A DNA stretch of 42,881 nucleotides from Bacteroidales bacterium (GCA_018400695.1 JAGYMF010000003.1:1-42881); one strand, 5' to 3'. Positions 24,089 through 32,893 are shown, counted from the stretch's first letter. The notes: generated by a model not told the origin, from the sequence alone. Made by a program: numbers and translations.

Positions 24089-25759
24089 TCAATCCCTTTC
24101 CCGGTCATAGACCAGCGTTCCGCCTGAATAGGTCTGCATTACCCGGATATGTGGAATATTTTTTTCCGGTGCCGTCATGATGTCGGTTTCCGTGACCACG
24201 AAGTCGGCCAGTTTTCCTTTTTCGATGCTCCCCTTGAATGCCTCTTCGAATGCGGCTTTGGCTGCCCAGGTGGTCATGGCACGCAACGCCTCCTCCCTGG
24301 TGAGTGCCTCTGACATGATGAATCCCTCTGCGGGATAGCCTGCATGGTCCTTTCGGGCCACGGCGGCGTAGAAGCCGTACAGTGGATTGATATCCTCGAC
24401 AGGAAAGTCGCTGCCATTGGGGATCCATCCCAGCTGGTTCATCAGGGTCCTGTAGCTGTATGCGCCGGTCATCCGTTCTGCCCCCAGCCGCTCTTCCGCC
24501 CAGTACATGTCGGACGTGGCATGCGTCGGCTGAACAGAGGGTACAATGCTGTATTTTCCGAACAGTTCGAAATCGTCCGGATGGATCACCTGTGCATGTT
24601 CGATCCGCCAGCGCCTGTCATTTTTTCCACCGAGCAGTCCGCCATAGATCTCCAGCATCCGCCGGTTGGCAGCATCGCCGATGCAGTGGGTTGCTACCTG
24701 GAAATTATTTTCATACGCCAGGCGGCACCACTTTTCCAGTTGCGATTTTTCTGTAATGAAGAGTCCGCTGTTGCCCGGATCGTCGGAATACGGTTCAATC
24801 ATACGGGCGCCCCTGGACCCCAGTGCACCATCGGCATACAGCTTAACCGTTCCTACCGTAAGCCGCTCTGTCTGCAGCATCCCATGTGTGATATAGGTGT
24901 TGAGGTTATCCTCCGACGGTTCGAGCCAGGCGTTGATCCTCATTTTCAGTGTGCCGGCTGAATGCATTGAATCCAGCAGCTGCACCACTTCCCTGGTGAG
25001 CCCTGCATCCGACAGGGAGGTGAGTCCCACGGAAAAGCAGTTCTCCTCTGCCATTTTAATGCCCGCCACGGTCGCCTCGCGGCCGGGCAGGGGGATATGC
25101 ATATCCACCAGCTGGATGGCATTGTCGATGAGGATCCCGGTAGGTTCGCCGTTCTGTACGATCACCTCACCACCGGCGATCCTGCTTTCTGCCGTGATGC
25201 CGGCGATCTCCAGTGCTTTGGAGTTGGCCCATCCGGCGTGTCCGTCGACCCGTCGCAGCAATACGGGAATATCGGGAAAAAATTTGTCAAGATGTTCTTT
25301 TCCGGGGAACGTCTGCACCGTCCAGTCGTTCTGGTCCCACCCGCGTCCTGTGATCCAGAAGGGTTGTCCGGGATCACTTCCGGGCTTCCGTGCGGGATGG
25401 TTTTCGGCAAATGTTTTACAGCGATCCACGATCTCTTCGATCGATGTGGTGCCTGTCAGCTCCACCTCGTTCAGGGAGAGGCCGTAGCCGACGAAGTGGC
25501 TGTGGGCGTCATTCCATCCGGGGTATATAAAACAGTCTTTCAGCGAGATAACCATCTTCGCGCTGTACTGCTGTTCCATCGCTTCGGATGTTCCGGTATC
25601 CACAATTTCTCCATCCCTGACAACGAAAGATTCCACAACGGAGAAAGCGGGGTCCACAGTATACACGGTGGCATCTTTCACGAGGAGATCGGCTTTTTCT
25701 TTATTCATCTGACAACCTGTAAATATGATCAATACGGTGAGTACAATGTTTCGCATCAT
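24089..25759 (-). CDS. YtcJ-like amidohydrolase lipoprotein
   Basis: About 556 residues from ATG 25759 (or 25756). The frame is open to 25858, but this start gives a lipoprotein signal (MRNIVLTVLIIFTGC, lipobox FTGC). The body is an amidohydrolase-3 TIM barrel with composite beta-sandwich: metal ligands in WNDAHSHFVGYG, a likely catalytic segment GAL-GSRGARM, HCIGDAANRRML, RIEHAQVIHPDD and NGSDFPVEDINPL. It closes with the usual GSIEKGKLADFVVTETD repeat of the family. Such enzymes hydrolyse C-N bonds of unknown natural substrates; the lipidation puts this one on the periplasmic face of a membrane. It is single, convergent with the barrel gene and divergent from the nucleotidyltransferase gene. 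The substrate cannot be predicted. Confidence 0.9.
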   Translation of the reverse strand: MMRNIVLTVLIIFTGCQMNKEKADLLVKDATVYTVDPAFSVVESFVVRDGEIVDTGTSEAMEQQYSAKMVISLKDCFIYPGWNDAHSHFVGYGLSLNEVELTGTTSIEEIVDRCKTFAENHPARKPGSDPGQPFWITGRGWDQNDWTVQTFPGKEHLDKFFPDIPVLLRRVDGHAGWANSKALEIAGITAESRIAGGEVIVQNGEPTGILIDNAIQLVDMHIPLPGREATVAGIKMAEENCFSVGLTSLSDAGLTREVVQLLDSMHSAGTLKMRINAWLEPSEDNLNTYITHGMLQTERLTVGTVKLYADGALGSRGARMIEPYSDDPGNSGLFITEKSQLEKWCRLAYENNFQVATHCIGDAANRRMLEIYGGLLGGKNDRRWRIEHAQVIHPDDFELFGKYSIVPSVQPTHATSDMYWAEERLGAERMTGAYSYRTLMNQLGWIPNGSDFPVEDINPLYGFYAAVARKDHAGYPAEGFIMSEALTREEALRAMTTWAAKAAFEEAFKGSIEKGKLADFVVTETDIMTAPEKNIPHIRVMQTYSGGTLVYDRERD

Positions 25760-25814
25760 CTTTTTTTTGTAAATGTAGATATTCCTGCCGAAAAAAAAAG
25801 ACAGCAGCATCATC

Positions 25815-25915
25815 TGTCCGGTTGGGGAGGCTGGTGAACTGTCTGCCGCAAGCATCAAAAAGGGCGTTGTTGCAGCAACAGGAGATGTCCGGCTGTGGAG
25901 GCTGGGGAACTATCT
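25815..25915. repeat. 30-base imperfect direct repeat, 71-base period
   Basis: 25815-25844 and 25886-25915 share the frame TGTCCGGnTGnGGAGGCTGG followed by nGAACTnTCT, differing at four positions. They lie in the divergent gap between the amidohydrolase and nucleotidyltransferase genes, outside both assigned coding regions. Function unknown. Confidence 0.6.
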
Positions 25916-25972
25916 TTCCCTACTACAACTGCGGATGTTGGTTCGGAAAGCATGCGGTCCCTCTTTTTTGTG

Positions 25973-25980
25973 TATTTTTG
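25973..25980 (+). promoter_or_regulatory. -7 element close to the nucleotidyltransferase start
   Basis: TATTTTTG matches TAnnTTTG and ends seven bases before ATG 25987, which would make the transcript leaderless or nearly so. No good -33 TTTG is present at the right distance, so support is partial. Confidence 0.45.
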
Positions 25981-25986
25981 CAGTAT

Positions 25987-27516
25987 ATGGAGCATCTGAA
26001 ACAACACCTGGGCAACCCGGTTTTTCAAACGATCGCGCAGATTGCGGATAAGGAGGGGCTGGAGACGTATGTGATCGGAGGGTTTGTCAGGGATATCCTT
26101 CTTGGCAGGTCCCCTGAACAGGCAAAGGATATAGATATTGTGGTGGTGGGAAGCGGCATCAGGCTGGCTTCTGAAGTGCGGGATCAGTTGGGAAAAAATG
26201 CAAAGCTGGCTGTTTATAAGAATTTTGGCACAGCACTCGTGAAGATTGGCGAACAGGAGATAGAGTTTGTCGGTGCAAGGAGAGAGTCCTACCGCAGGGA
26301 TTCCAGGAAGCCGGTTGTGGAGGATGGGACATTGCAGGATGACCAGCTGCGAAGGGATTTTACCATCAATGCCCTGGCGATCTCACTCAACAAGGATACC
26401 TACGGTGAACTGCTGGACCCATTCAACGGGCAGCAGGATCTGCGTGAAGGGATCATCAGGACTCCCCTGGAACCGGAAAAGACCTTCTCGGATGATCCAC
26501 TGCGCATGCTGCGGGGGATACGGTTCGCTACACGGCTTGACTTTAAGATCGATCCGGAAACCTTTGGGGCCATCCATGCTGCCAGGGAGCGGATCCGCAT
26601 TGTTTCCCAGGAGCGGATTACCGATGAGCTGAACAAGATCATGATGGCCGACCGTCCGGGCAGGGGGTTTATCCTCCTGGACAAGTGCGGACTGCTGAAG
26701 ATCATTCTGCCTGAGCTGCACCGCATGAAGGGGGTGGATGCCGTGAAGGGCATCCGGCACAAGGACAATTTCCTCCATACGCTGGAGGTGCTGGACAACC
26801 TTTCCGGGAGGCGTGACGACCTCTGGTTGCGGTGGGCTGCGCTGCTCCACGATGTGGCCAAGCCTGTGACAAAGAAATTTGAACCGGGAACCGGCTGGAC
26901 CTTTCATGCACACGATTTTATTGGTGCTAAAATGATCCCGTCGATCTTTAAACGGCTCCGCCTTCCGCTGAACGACAGGATGAAGTATGTTCAGAAACTG
27001 GTGAAGCTGCACCTCAGGCCCATCGTGCTTTCGCAGGAGACTGTGACCGATTCGGCGGTGCGGAGGCTGTTGTTCGATGCAGGGGATGAGATCGATGATC
27101 TCATGGACCTTTGCGAGGCGGACATTACCTCTAAGAATGAACGGACGGTGCGCAGGCACCTGCAGAATTTTGCCATTGTGCGGCGCAAGATTATGGAGAT
27201 CGAACAGAAGGACCATATCCGCAATTTCCAGCCGCCGGTCACGGGCGATGACATACAGCATCTTTTCGGCATTCCGCCGGGAAGGAGCATCGGGATCCTG
27301 AAAAACACCATTAAGGAGGCGATCCTCGAAGGGGAGATCCCCAACCAGTTCGATGCCGCCTATGCTTTGTTGCTGGAGAAGGCCCGGGAGCTGGGACTTG
27401 AAAAGATGAATGACCTGCGGCGGCCTGCAGAAGGCGATGCAGAAGGCGACGCTGGGGAGGATGCATCCCCCGCTAAGGTGTCTGGAAAAAGAGCAGCAGG
27501 GGAAGGTGGTCACTGA
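25987..27516 (+). CDS. tRNA nucleotidyltransferase / poly(A) polymerase family protein with HD domain
   Basis: This 509-residue protein starts at ATG 25987. The longer frame from 25822 is rejected because it crosses an intergenic repeat and a promoter-like site. The class II nucleotidyltransferase head has GGFVRDILLG (~27-36), the metal-binding DIDIVVVG, RRESYRRDSRKP and RRDFTINALAI. RNA-binding motifs follow (DDPLRMLRGIRFATRL, ERITDELNKI). An HD domain lies at ~270-370 (RWAALLHDVAKP...FHAHDFIGAKM). The protein most likely adds or repairs the CCA end of tRNAs; a poly(A)-adding role is possible because the two activities cannot be separated by sequence alone. The C-terminal tail is low-complexity (EGDAEGDAGEDASPAK) with a tandem GCAGAAGGCGA repeat, and its last 44 bases overlap the convergent gene. 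Confidence 0.9.
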   Translation: MEHLKQHLGNPVFQTIAQIADKEGLETYVIGGFVRDILLGRSPEQAKDIDIVVVGSGIRLASEVRDQLGKNAKLAVYKNFGTALVKIGEQEIEFVGARRESYRRDSRKPVVEDGTLQDDQLRRDFTINALAISLNKDTYGELLDPFNGQQDLREGIIRTPLEPEKTFSDDPLRMLRGIRFATRLDFKIDPETFGAIHAARERIRIVSQERITDELNKIMMADRPGRGFILLDKCGLLKIILPELHRMKGVDAVKGIRHKDNFLHTLEVLDNLSGRRDDLWLRWAALLHDVAKPVTKKFEPGTGWTFHAHDFIGAKMIPSIFKRLRLPLNDRMKYVQKLVKLHLRPIVLSQETVTDSAVRRLLFDAGDEIDDLMDLCEADITSKNERTVRRHLQNFAIVRRKIMEIEQKDHIRNFQPPVTGDDIQHLFGIPPGRSIGILKNTIKEAILEGEIPNQFDAAYALLLEKARELGLEKMNDLRRPAEGDAEGDAGEDASPAKVSGKRAAGEGGH

Positions 27517-28444
27517 TCCCCCCGCTGTATGCAAATCCCCGGTAGGTCCTCCGCGGCCTCATCCCGGTATGCTTTTCATCCCGCTCCAGTAAAAAGGGCA
27601 GTCCTGGCACTTCAGCCCTGCAGCTGGATGCAGAGAGCCTTCCCCCGGTAAAGACATGGTCCACCGAATTCCACTTTCCCTGGTACTTGTACGTGTGCTG
27701 ATCAGCCGGCGGGATTACCTCACTCAGGCCACTCTTCCTGCCCACGCTTTCGAGCGGACGTGACCCTGTGGCATCGTTCAGGTCACCCCCGGCGATGACC
27801 AGCAGCCCCGGCCGGACGGTCAGGGCATCACCGATGAACAGGTCGATCGTCTTCGCCTGTATCATCCGCTTGTGCTCCGTCTCCATCGCGCCGCCATACT
27901 TGGAGGTCCAGTGGTTCGCTGCTACGAGCACCGTGTCGGTGTCCAATGCGAAGGTGGCAGCGAGGATCTCGCGGGTGTGCATAGGCTCACCCTTGCTGTC
28001 GCTGATCCCGATCCAGGTGGTGTCGATACATTCGGCCAGGTCGCTCCTGTAGAGCATCCCCACATCGATCCCCCGGTGGTCGGGACTGTCGCGGTGGAGG
28101 ATTTCATAACGGAAGTTTACCAGCAGCGGGTGTGTGGCAATGTCGGCGAGCACTTTCCGGTTTTCGATCTCGCTGAAGCATATGATTTCCGGCGGCTCCC
28201 AGCCATTCACCGCCAGGATCACCTTGCAGATCTCCGCCACCTTCCTGTTGTAGCGGTAGAAGGTCCAGCGCCGCGCTCCGCCGGGGGTAAAATCTTCATC
28301 ATCTCCCGACAACGTATCGACGGAGGGATGGAACATGTTCTCCACGTTGTAGAACATGCAGCAGTAGCTCCGGCTCTCTTGCCGGGAGATGAGCAGCTGC
28401 GGACAGAGCAGGAGCATGGCTGCCAGGAGGAAAATATTTTTCAT
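27473..28444 (-). CDS. Secreted endonuclease/exonuclease/phosphatase family protein
   Basis: A 323-residue protein with an N-terminal signal (MKNIFLLAAMLLLCPQLLIS). The EEP fold motifs appear in order: FYNVENMF at the first strand, the metal-binding Glu in CFSEIEN, HRGIDVGMLYR, NHWTSKYGG (catalytic His region), GGDLND (Asp/Asn pair), SVDHVF, and the final ISDHLPLLL with the catalytic Asp-His. All active-site residues appear present, so it should be a metal-dependent phosphodiesterase or phosphatase acting outside the cytoplasm. DNA, nucleotides or phospholipid head groups are all possible substrates. Its 3' end overlaps the nucleotidyltransferase gene antisense over 44 bases. It sits 86 bases downstream of the beta-helix gene on the same strand and may share its transcript. 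Confidence 0.9.
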   Translation of the reverse strand: MKNIFLLAAMLLLCPQLLISRQESRSYCCMFYNVENMFHPSVDTLSGDDEDFTPGGARRWTFYRYNRKVAEICKVILAVNGWEPPEIICFSEIENRKVLADIATHPLLVNFRYEILHRDSPDHRGIDVGMLYRSDLAECIDTTWIGISDSKGEPMHTREILAATFALDTDTVLVAANHWTSKYGGAMETEHKRMIQAKTIDLFIGDALTVRPGLLVIAGGDLNDATGSRPLESVGRKSGLSEVIPPADQHTYKYQGKWNSVDHVFTGGRLSASSCRAEVPGLPFLLERDEKHTGMRPRRTYRGFAYSGGISDHLPLLLFFQTP

Positions 28445-28530
28445 GGTACCGGATTGATGAAATGGTTTCGCCGGAGGCTGCGATCAGCGCTCCATACCGG
28501 TATATGTGATAAGCGGTAAAAAAATCGGAT

Positions 28531-29994
28531 TTATTCTTCCCTTCTTTCGAAAGCGCCCAGGTCGGGTGCGTCATCGGCCAGCCGGCTGTCTCCCTTTTTA
28601 TCGAAGGGGTGCTCGATGGCATATTCCAGTTTGCCGGCATCGATGGCGGGTGACAGTGAATCGGGTTCATAGCTCACCCTGAGCGAATCGAACAGGGGGG
28701 TATTGTCGTTGGTGAGGATGCGCACGAAATTGGGATCGAGCGTGTAATCGTACTCCTCCCGGTCGAGCCGTGCCAGCACATGGTCGAAGGTGTAGTTCAG
28801 CAGTCCGCCCTCCGCCCGGCTTACCACGATCTCATTGCTCTGCGATCCGTGGATAATGCAGTTGGTGAAGGTCGCCTCCTCAATATCGCGTGGCTGAATG
28901 ATGACCTCTCCGTTGTCATCTTTATAGGCAAAATAGTTGGCGATCATCAATGCCGGGGCAGTTCGGTTGGAAAAGCCTGAACGCCAGTAGTTGGCGAAGG
29001 TGCAGTGGTTGAAGGAGTAGCTGCCCTCGTACAGCAGCTCCACACAGCTGTTGCCGCAGTCGCCCACCACGGTGTTGTGGGCTTTGATGGTTGTGCCGCG
29101 TCCGAGGATTCCGTCGTAACTCATCCTGTTGATCTCTGTATTGCTGATGGTCAGCACCGGCTGGTCGTACCGCACCACCGAATCGGCCCACAGACCGAAG
29201 GTGCCGTTGAGGATCCGGGCATGGTCGATCACGTTGCTGTGGCTTCCCGGTGCAAAATAGATTCCGTACCACTGTCCCGGATAGCCCGGATCGTCCTGGT
29301 ACTCTCTCTCCAGGCGGTCGCCCTGCACGGTGACCGGGTTTTCGACGGTGCCGTTCACCTTCAGCGATCCGAGTACAAAGATCCCGGCATCGCGGTGCAT
29401 ATAGATCTGTACCCCCTCTTCGATAACCAGCTCCTGGAGTGTATCCACGAGGATACCATCGATGATAAGGTAAGGCTTGTCGGCGGTCCACGTGGTGGAG
29501 TAGTCCAGCACGCTGTCGCGCAGCAGGTGCACATCCTGTCCCCATGCCACCAGGTCAACATCCTGCAGCTTGCCGTTCACCGAGAAGGTGATGGAGTCCT
29601 GTATGCGGAGGATATCCGGCATTCCGTTGGGATCGAGTGTTGCCTCGACAAAAATGTACATACTGTCCTTCGGTGCAATTTCGTAGTTTTCAAATGTTGT
29701 TCCGGGCTGGCCGTCCACATTGACCCTGAATACCGATTGGCTGCCACCGGCAAGGCGGATGTCGTCGATCTTGATGAAACGGGCGTGTGGGTTGTGGACC
29801 TTGAACGATTTGGTTGTGGTGCCGATGGTGGTGAAAATGGTATCGAAATAGACCGTATCCATGCTGAACTGCAGCAGCGCGTCCTCATCGTCTGCGTAGA
29901 AACGGTCGGGACGACAGTGGTACAATGAGGCTGTAACAGCCAAAAGGGACAACAGGATGATTGCTTTTTTCACGCCTTCAGGTCTTCGGTTCAT
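28531..29994 (-). CDS. Secreted right-handed beta-helix repeat protein, probable lipoprotein
   Basis: A 487-residue protein. The N-terminus (VKKAIILLSLLAVTASLYHC) has a hydrophobic core and a Cys in a loose lipobox-like position. A beta-sandwich follows (~40-150, FTTIGTTTKSFKVHNPHARF), resembling an abnormal-spindle/Ig-like module. The C-terminal two thirds carry parallel beta-helix rungs (AGIFVLGSLKVNGTVENPVT, GIYFAPGSHSNVIDHARI, NTEINRMSYDGILGRG, HNTVVGDCGNSCVELLYEG). It ends with PAIDAGKLEY...APDLGAFERRE, a tail common to Bacteroidota beta-helix proteins of this kind. No catalytic Asp cluster typical of polysaccharide lyases could be identified. It probably binds or modifies a polymer at the cell surface; this is inference. 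The left arm of the heptamer array lies 40 bases upstream. Confidence 0.8.
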   Translation of the reverse strand: MNRRPEGVKKAIILLSLLAVTASLYHCRPDRFYADDEDALLQFSMDTVYFDTIFTTIGTTTKSFKVHNPHARFIKIDDIRLAGGSQSVFRVNVDGQPGTTFENYEIAPKDSMYIFVEATLDPNGMPDILRIQDSITFSVNGKLQDVDLVAWGQDVHLLRDSVLDYSTTWTADKPYLIIDGILVDTLQELVIEEGVQIYMHRDAGIFVLGSLKVNGTVENPVTVQGDRLEREYQDDPGYPGQWYGIYFAPGSHSNVIDHARILNGTFGLWADSVVRYDQPVLTISNTEINRMSYDGILGRGTTIKAHNTVVGDCGNSCVELLYEGSYSFNHCTFANYWRSGFSNRTAPALMIANYFAYKDDNGEVIIQPRDIEEATFTNCIIHGSQSNEIVVSRAEGGLLNYTFDHVLARLDREEYDYTLDPNFVRILTNDNTPLFDSLRVSYEPDSLSPAIDAGKLEYAIEHPFDKKGDSRLADDAPDLGAFERREE

Positions 29995-30033
29995 ATTCTT
30001 AACGCAAAGATGGGAAAAAAAGTATCTTTTTTT

Positions 30034-30217
30034 GAGTTGAGAGTTTAGAGAGTTGAGAGTTTAGAGAGTTGAGAGTTGAGAGTTGAGAGTTTAGAGCGTT
30101 TATGCGTTGAACCTTCTCTCAACTTTCAACTTTCAACTCTCAACTCAACTTTCAACTCTCAACTTAACTTTCAACTTTAACTTTCAACTCTCAACTCTCA
30201 ACTCAACTTTCAACTCT
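30034..30217. repeat. Heptamer array, locus 2, in two opposed arms
   Basis: The left arm (30034-30096) is built of GAGAGTT/GAGTTTA units. The right arm (~30115-30217) is built of CTCTCAACT/CTTTCAACT units, the reverse complement of the left. A short unique centre separates them (about 18 bases, around GCGTTTATGCGTTGAACC). The units are the same family as the array at 15779-15973. The arms could fold into a long cruciform or RNA hairpin. The array separates the beta-helix gene from the riboswitch. Confidence 0.92.
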
Positions 30218-30262
30218 TGAGGGTTTAGGGGAGGATGGTTTTTTATTTTACGGGATCATTTG

Positions 30263-30270
30263 TATCTTTA
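30263..30270 (+). promoter_or_regulatory. Probable -7 promoter element ahead of the riboswitch
   Basis: TATCTTTA differs from TAnnTTTG at the last base only. It is followed about 12 bases later by the start of the TPP aptamer, the distance expected if transcription begins just before the riboswitch. A clear -33 TTTG is lacking. Confidence 0.45.
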
Positions 30271-30280
30271 CAGCGTAATT

Positions 30281-30363
30281 TCACTAAGGGGGTGCCTTAA
30301 AGTACAGGCTGAGATCATACCCTTAGCACCTGATCCGGGTAATGCCGGCGGAAGGGAATTGCA
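30281..30363 (+). promoter_or_regulatory. TPP (thiamine pyrophosphate) riboswitch, THI box
   Basis: The conserved aptamer parts are in order: AAGGGGGTGCC (30286-30296) opening P2/P3, CTGAGA (30309-30314) of the pyrimidine-sensing arm, ACCC, then CCTGATCCGGGTAATGCCGG (30329-30348) of the pyrophosphate-sensing arm and the closing GAAGGGAA (30351-30358). The aptamer ends about 30 bases before the ATG at 30394 with no terminator hairpin or U-run between. Control is therefore probably at translation start, ligand binding hiding the initiation region. It assigns the receptor downstream to thiamine or precursor uptake. Confidence 0.95.
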
Positions 30364-30393
30364 CACATGATGTGAATTATAAATCTTAATGTT

Positions 30394-32817
30394 ATGAAAA
30401 AGCAGGTTTTTTACGGACTTGTGCTTTTGCTTGCTGCTATGCAGTCAAATGCACAATTTGTGTTACGTGGGGTTGTGCAGGACCCACAAGGGAACGCACT
30501 GGAAGGTGCAAGTGTCTTAATCGAAGCGATAAACAGGGGTACCATTACCGGTCGGGATGGGTCTTTCGTCCTGGAAGATTTGTCGGCCGGCAGCAAAACG
30601 ATCTCCATTTCCTTTGTCGGATTTGAGACGACGGAGAAGGAGGTGCAGATTGTTGGGGATACCGACCTGGGAGCCATCACGCTCAGTCAGCACTCCTTCA
30701 GGGGAGAGGAGGTAACGATCAGTGCACTGCGGGCGGAACAGAAAACGCCGATGGCGTATGTTGACCTGGCGCGTGACCAGATCAGTGAGAAAAATTTCGG
30801 GCAGGATATCCCATATATCGTCGGAATGACACCATCGGTGATTACCACGTCAGATGCGGGACATGGTATAGGGTATACCGCGATGCGGATCAGGGGGACC
30901 GATGCCAACAGGATCAATGTGACCATCAATGGTGTACCACTCAATGATGCAGAGTCACACAGTGTCTTCTGGGTGGACCTTCCCGATCTGGCCACCTCGA
31001 CAGAGCAGATACAGATCCAGCGGGGGGTGGGGACCTCCACGAACGGGGCGGCTGCTTTCGGGGGGACAGTGAATATGCAGACCACCCTGCTGGAGAAGGA
31101 TCCATATGCAGCATACGGACTTACCATGGGCTCCTTTAATACGTTAAAAAATTCGGTTTCCGTGGGAACAGGGCTGATCAATAACCGTTTTGCAGTGGAC
31201 TTCCGCTTGTCGGATCTGCGGTCGGACGGCTATATTGACAGGGCGTGGACCGACCTGCAATCATACTACCTCTCGGCAGGCTGGTTTGCAGAAAGTGCCA
31301 GTCTGAAATTCATCACCTTCGGCGGTTTTGAGGAGTTGTACCAGTCGTGGGGAGGGGTTCCTTCCTCCATGCTGGTTTCCGACCGGACCTATAACGGGAT
31401 GGGTGCCTATACCGATAGCACGGGACAGACCGCCTACTACGACAATCAGGTGGATCATTACGACCAGGTGCATTACCAGCTACACTTTTCAAATGCGTTC
31501 AGCAGGAGGCTGCACATGAATGCCGCCCTCCATTATACCAGGGGGAACGGGTATTATGAGCAGTATGAAGTGGGGCAGGATGTTGCTTTTTATAGTATGA
31601 CACCGCCGGTGGTTGGCAGTGATACGGTTTATACCACTGACCTGGTGCGGAGGAAATGGCTCGACAATGATTTTTATGGTGCCATTGCCTCGGTCAATTA
31701 TGAAGGCGAAAACAGCAGTCTGATGATCGGCGGCGGATGGAACCGCTACGACGGACTGCATTACGGGAAGGTGATCTGGGCCGGGTTTGCCGGCAACAAC
31801 CTTCCGGGACACCAGTGGTATGAGGGAATAGGTATAAAGTCAGACTGGAATGTGTATGGCAAGTACTATGTTGATCTGAGCCAGGGGCTTACTGCCTTTG
31901 CAGATCTTCAGCTGCGGGGGATCCGACATGATATTGACGGAACCGATGCCAACAACAGGGATGTTACCGGGGAGCATGATTTTCTCTTTTTCAATCCCAA
32001 AGCTGGCTTGAGCTATCTGCCTGGTGAGGGACAGCGTGCCTTTATCTCCATTGCCAGGGCCAGCCGGGAGCCCAACAGGAATAATTTTACCGATGCGCCG
32101 CCGGAAAAACCCCCGGTACATGAGACACTCAATGATTTTGAGGCAGGGTATTCCTTCAGGAACAACATTTTTCAGGGGGGGGTGACACTCTATTTCATGG
32201 ATTATGATGACCAGCTTGTGCTGACAGGTCAGATCAATGAGGTGGGATATCCTGTGATGACCAATGTGGCGGAAAGCTACAGGGCAGGGGTTGAGCTGGA
32301 GGCTGGATTCAATTTCCTGGATAAGATCACCTGGCACGGTAACCTTGCGTTGAGCCGAAATGAGATCCGGGATTTTGTAAACTATGTTGATAACTGGGAC
32401 TATTGGTCAGATCCGGAATCTGAACCTTACCAGGTGGAAGAGGAGATCGGGAATTCCACCCTCGCATTCTCTCCCTCCGTTGTTACCGCCAGTCAGCTGG
32501 AATATTCCCTGCTGGACCATATGAAGTTCAGCCTATTATCGAAATATGTCGGCCGTCAGTTTATCGATAACACCTCGACCCCGGAGTATTCGATCGATCC
32601 CTATTTTGTGAATGACCTGAAGGCCTCGTATACCATCGAACCTGACTGGGCAGGCATGGTAAAGGTGAGCATCATGGTTTCCAATGTACTGAATACGCAG
32701 TATGAAACGAATGCCTGGTTATACCGTTACTACACGGGTGGCGAAGAGCTTTTCATGGACGGGTATTACCCACAGGCAGGCAGGCATGTTTTGGTTGCAC
32801 TGAATGTTAAGTTTTGA
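30394..32817 (+). CDS. TonB-dependent outer-membrane receptor for thiamine or a thiamine precursor
   Basis: An 807-residue receptor with a signal peptide (MKKQVFYGLVLLLAAMQSNA). A carboxypeptidase-regulatory-like domain (~22-110, LRGVVQDPQGNALEGASVLI) typical of Bacteroidota receptors follows. The plug domain (~118-235) has MRIRGTDANRINVTINGVPL and IQRGVGTSTNGAAAFGGTVN. A 22-strand-type barrel runs to the C-terminus and ends in a strand (GRHVLVALNVKF). The receptor takes scarce nutrients across the outer membrane using TonB energy. The TPP riboswitch directly upstream names the ligand class; THI-box-controlled receptors have been predicted as thiamine transporters in Bacteroidetes. No inner-membrane thiamine permease or thiamine-pyrophosphokinase gene follows, so the partner genes must be elsewhere. 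Length and motifs look complete. Confidence 0.93.
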   Translation: MKKQVFYGLVLLLAAMQSNAQFVLRGVVQDPQGNALEGASVLIEAINRGTITGRDGSFVLEDLSAGSKTISISFVGFETTEKEVQIVGDTDLGAITLSQHSFRGEEVTISALRAEQKTPMAYVDLARDQISEKNFGQDIPYIVGMTPSVITTSDAGHGIGYTAMRIRGTDANRINVTINGVPLNDAESHSVFWVDLPDLATSTEQIQIQRGVGTSTNGAAAFGGTVNMQTTLLEKDPYAAYGLTMGSFNTLKNSVSVGTGLINNRFAVDFRLSDLRSDGYIDRAWTDLQSYYLSAGWFAESASLKFITFGGFEELYQSWGGVPSSMLVSDRTYNGMGAYTDSTGQTAYYDNQVDHYDQVHYQLHFSNAFSRRLHMNAALHYTRGNGYYEQYEVGQDVAFYSMTPPVVGSDTVYTTDLVRRKWLDNDFYGAIASVNYEGENSSLMIGGGWNRYDGLHYGKVIWAGFAGNNLPGHQWYEGIGIKSDWNVYGKYYVDLSQGLTAFADLQLRGIRHDIDGTDANNRDVTGEHDFLFFNPKAGLSYLPGEGQRAFISIARASREPNRNNFTDAPPEKPPVHETLNDFEAGYSFRNNIFQGGVTLYFMDYDDQLVLTGQINEVGYPVMTNVAESYRAGVELEAGFNFLDKITWHGNLALSRNEIRDFVNYVDNWDYWSDPESEPYQVEEEIGNSTLAFSPSVVTASQLEYSLLDHMKFSLLSKYVGRQFIDNTSTPEYSIDPYFVNDLKASYTIEPDWAGMVKVSIMVSNVLNTQYETNAWLYRYYTGGEELFMDGYYPQAGRHVLVALNVKF

Positions 32818-32893
32818 TAAAATACGATCGGAAATATTTAAAAACGTTAAAAAATTGCTAATTTTCGTCCGGAATACCCTTTCTCTGTAATTC

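Noticed and set aside
26383-27534. A 383-codon minus-strand frame under the nucleotidyltransferase gene
   Set aside because: It is antisense to well-conserved catalytic motifs and shows no recognisable family.
29005-29928. A 307-codon plus-strand frame under the beta-helix lipoprotein gene
   Set aside because: It is antisense to a protein with clear beta-helix repeats and a signal sequence; no domain recognised.
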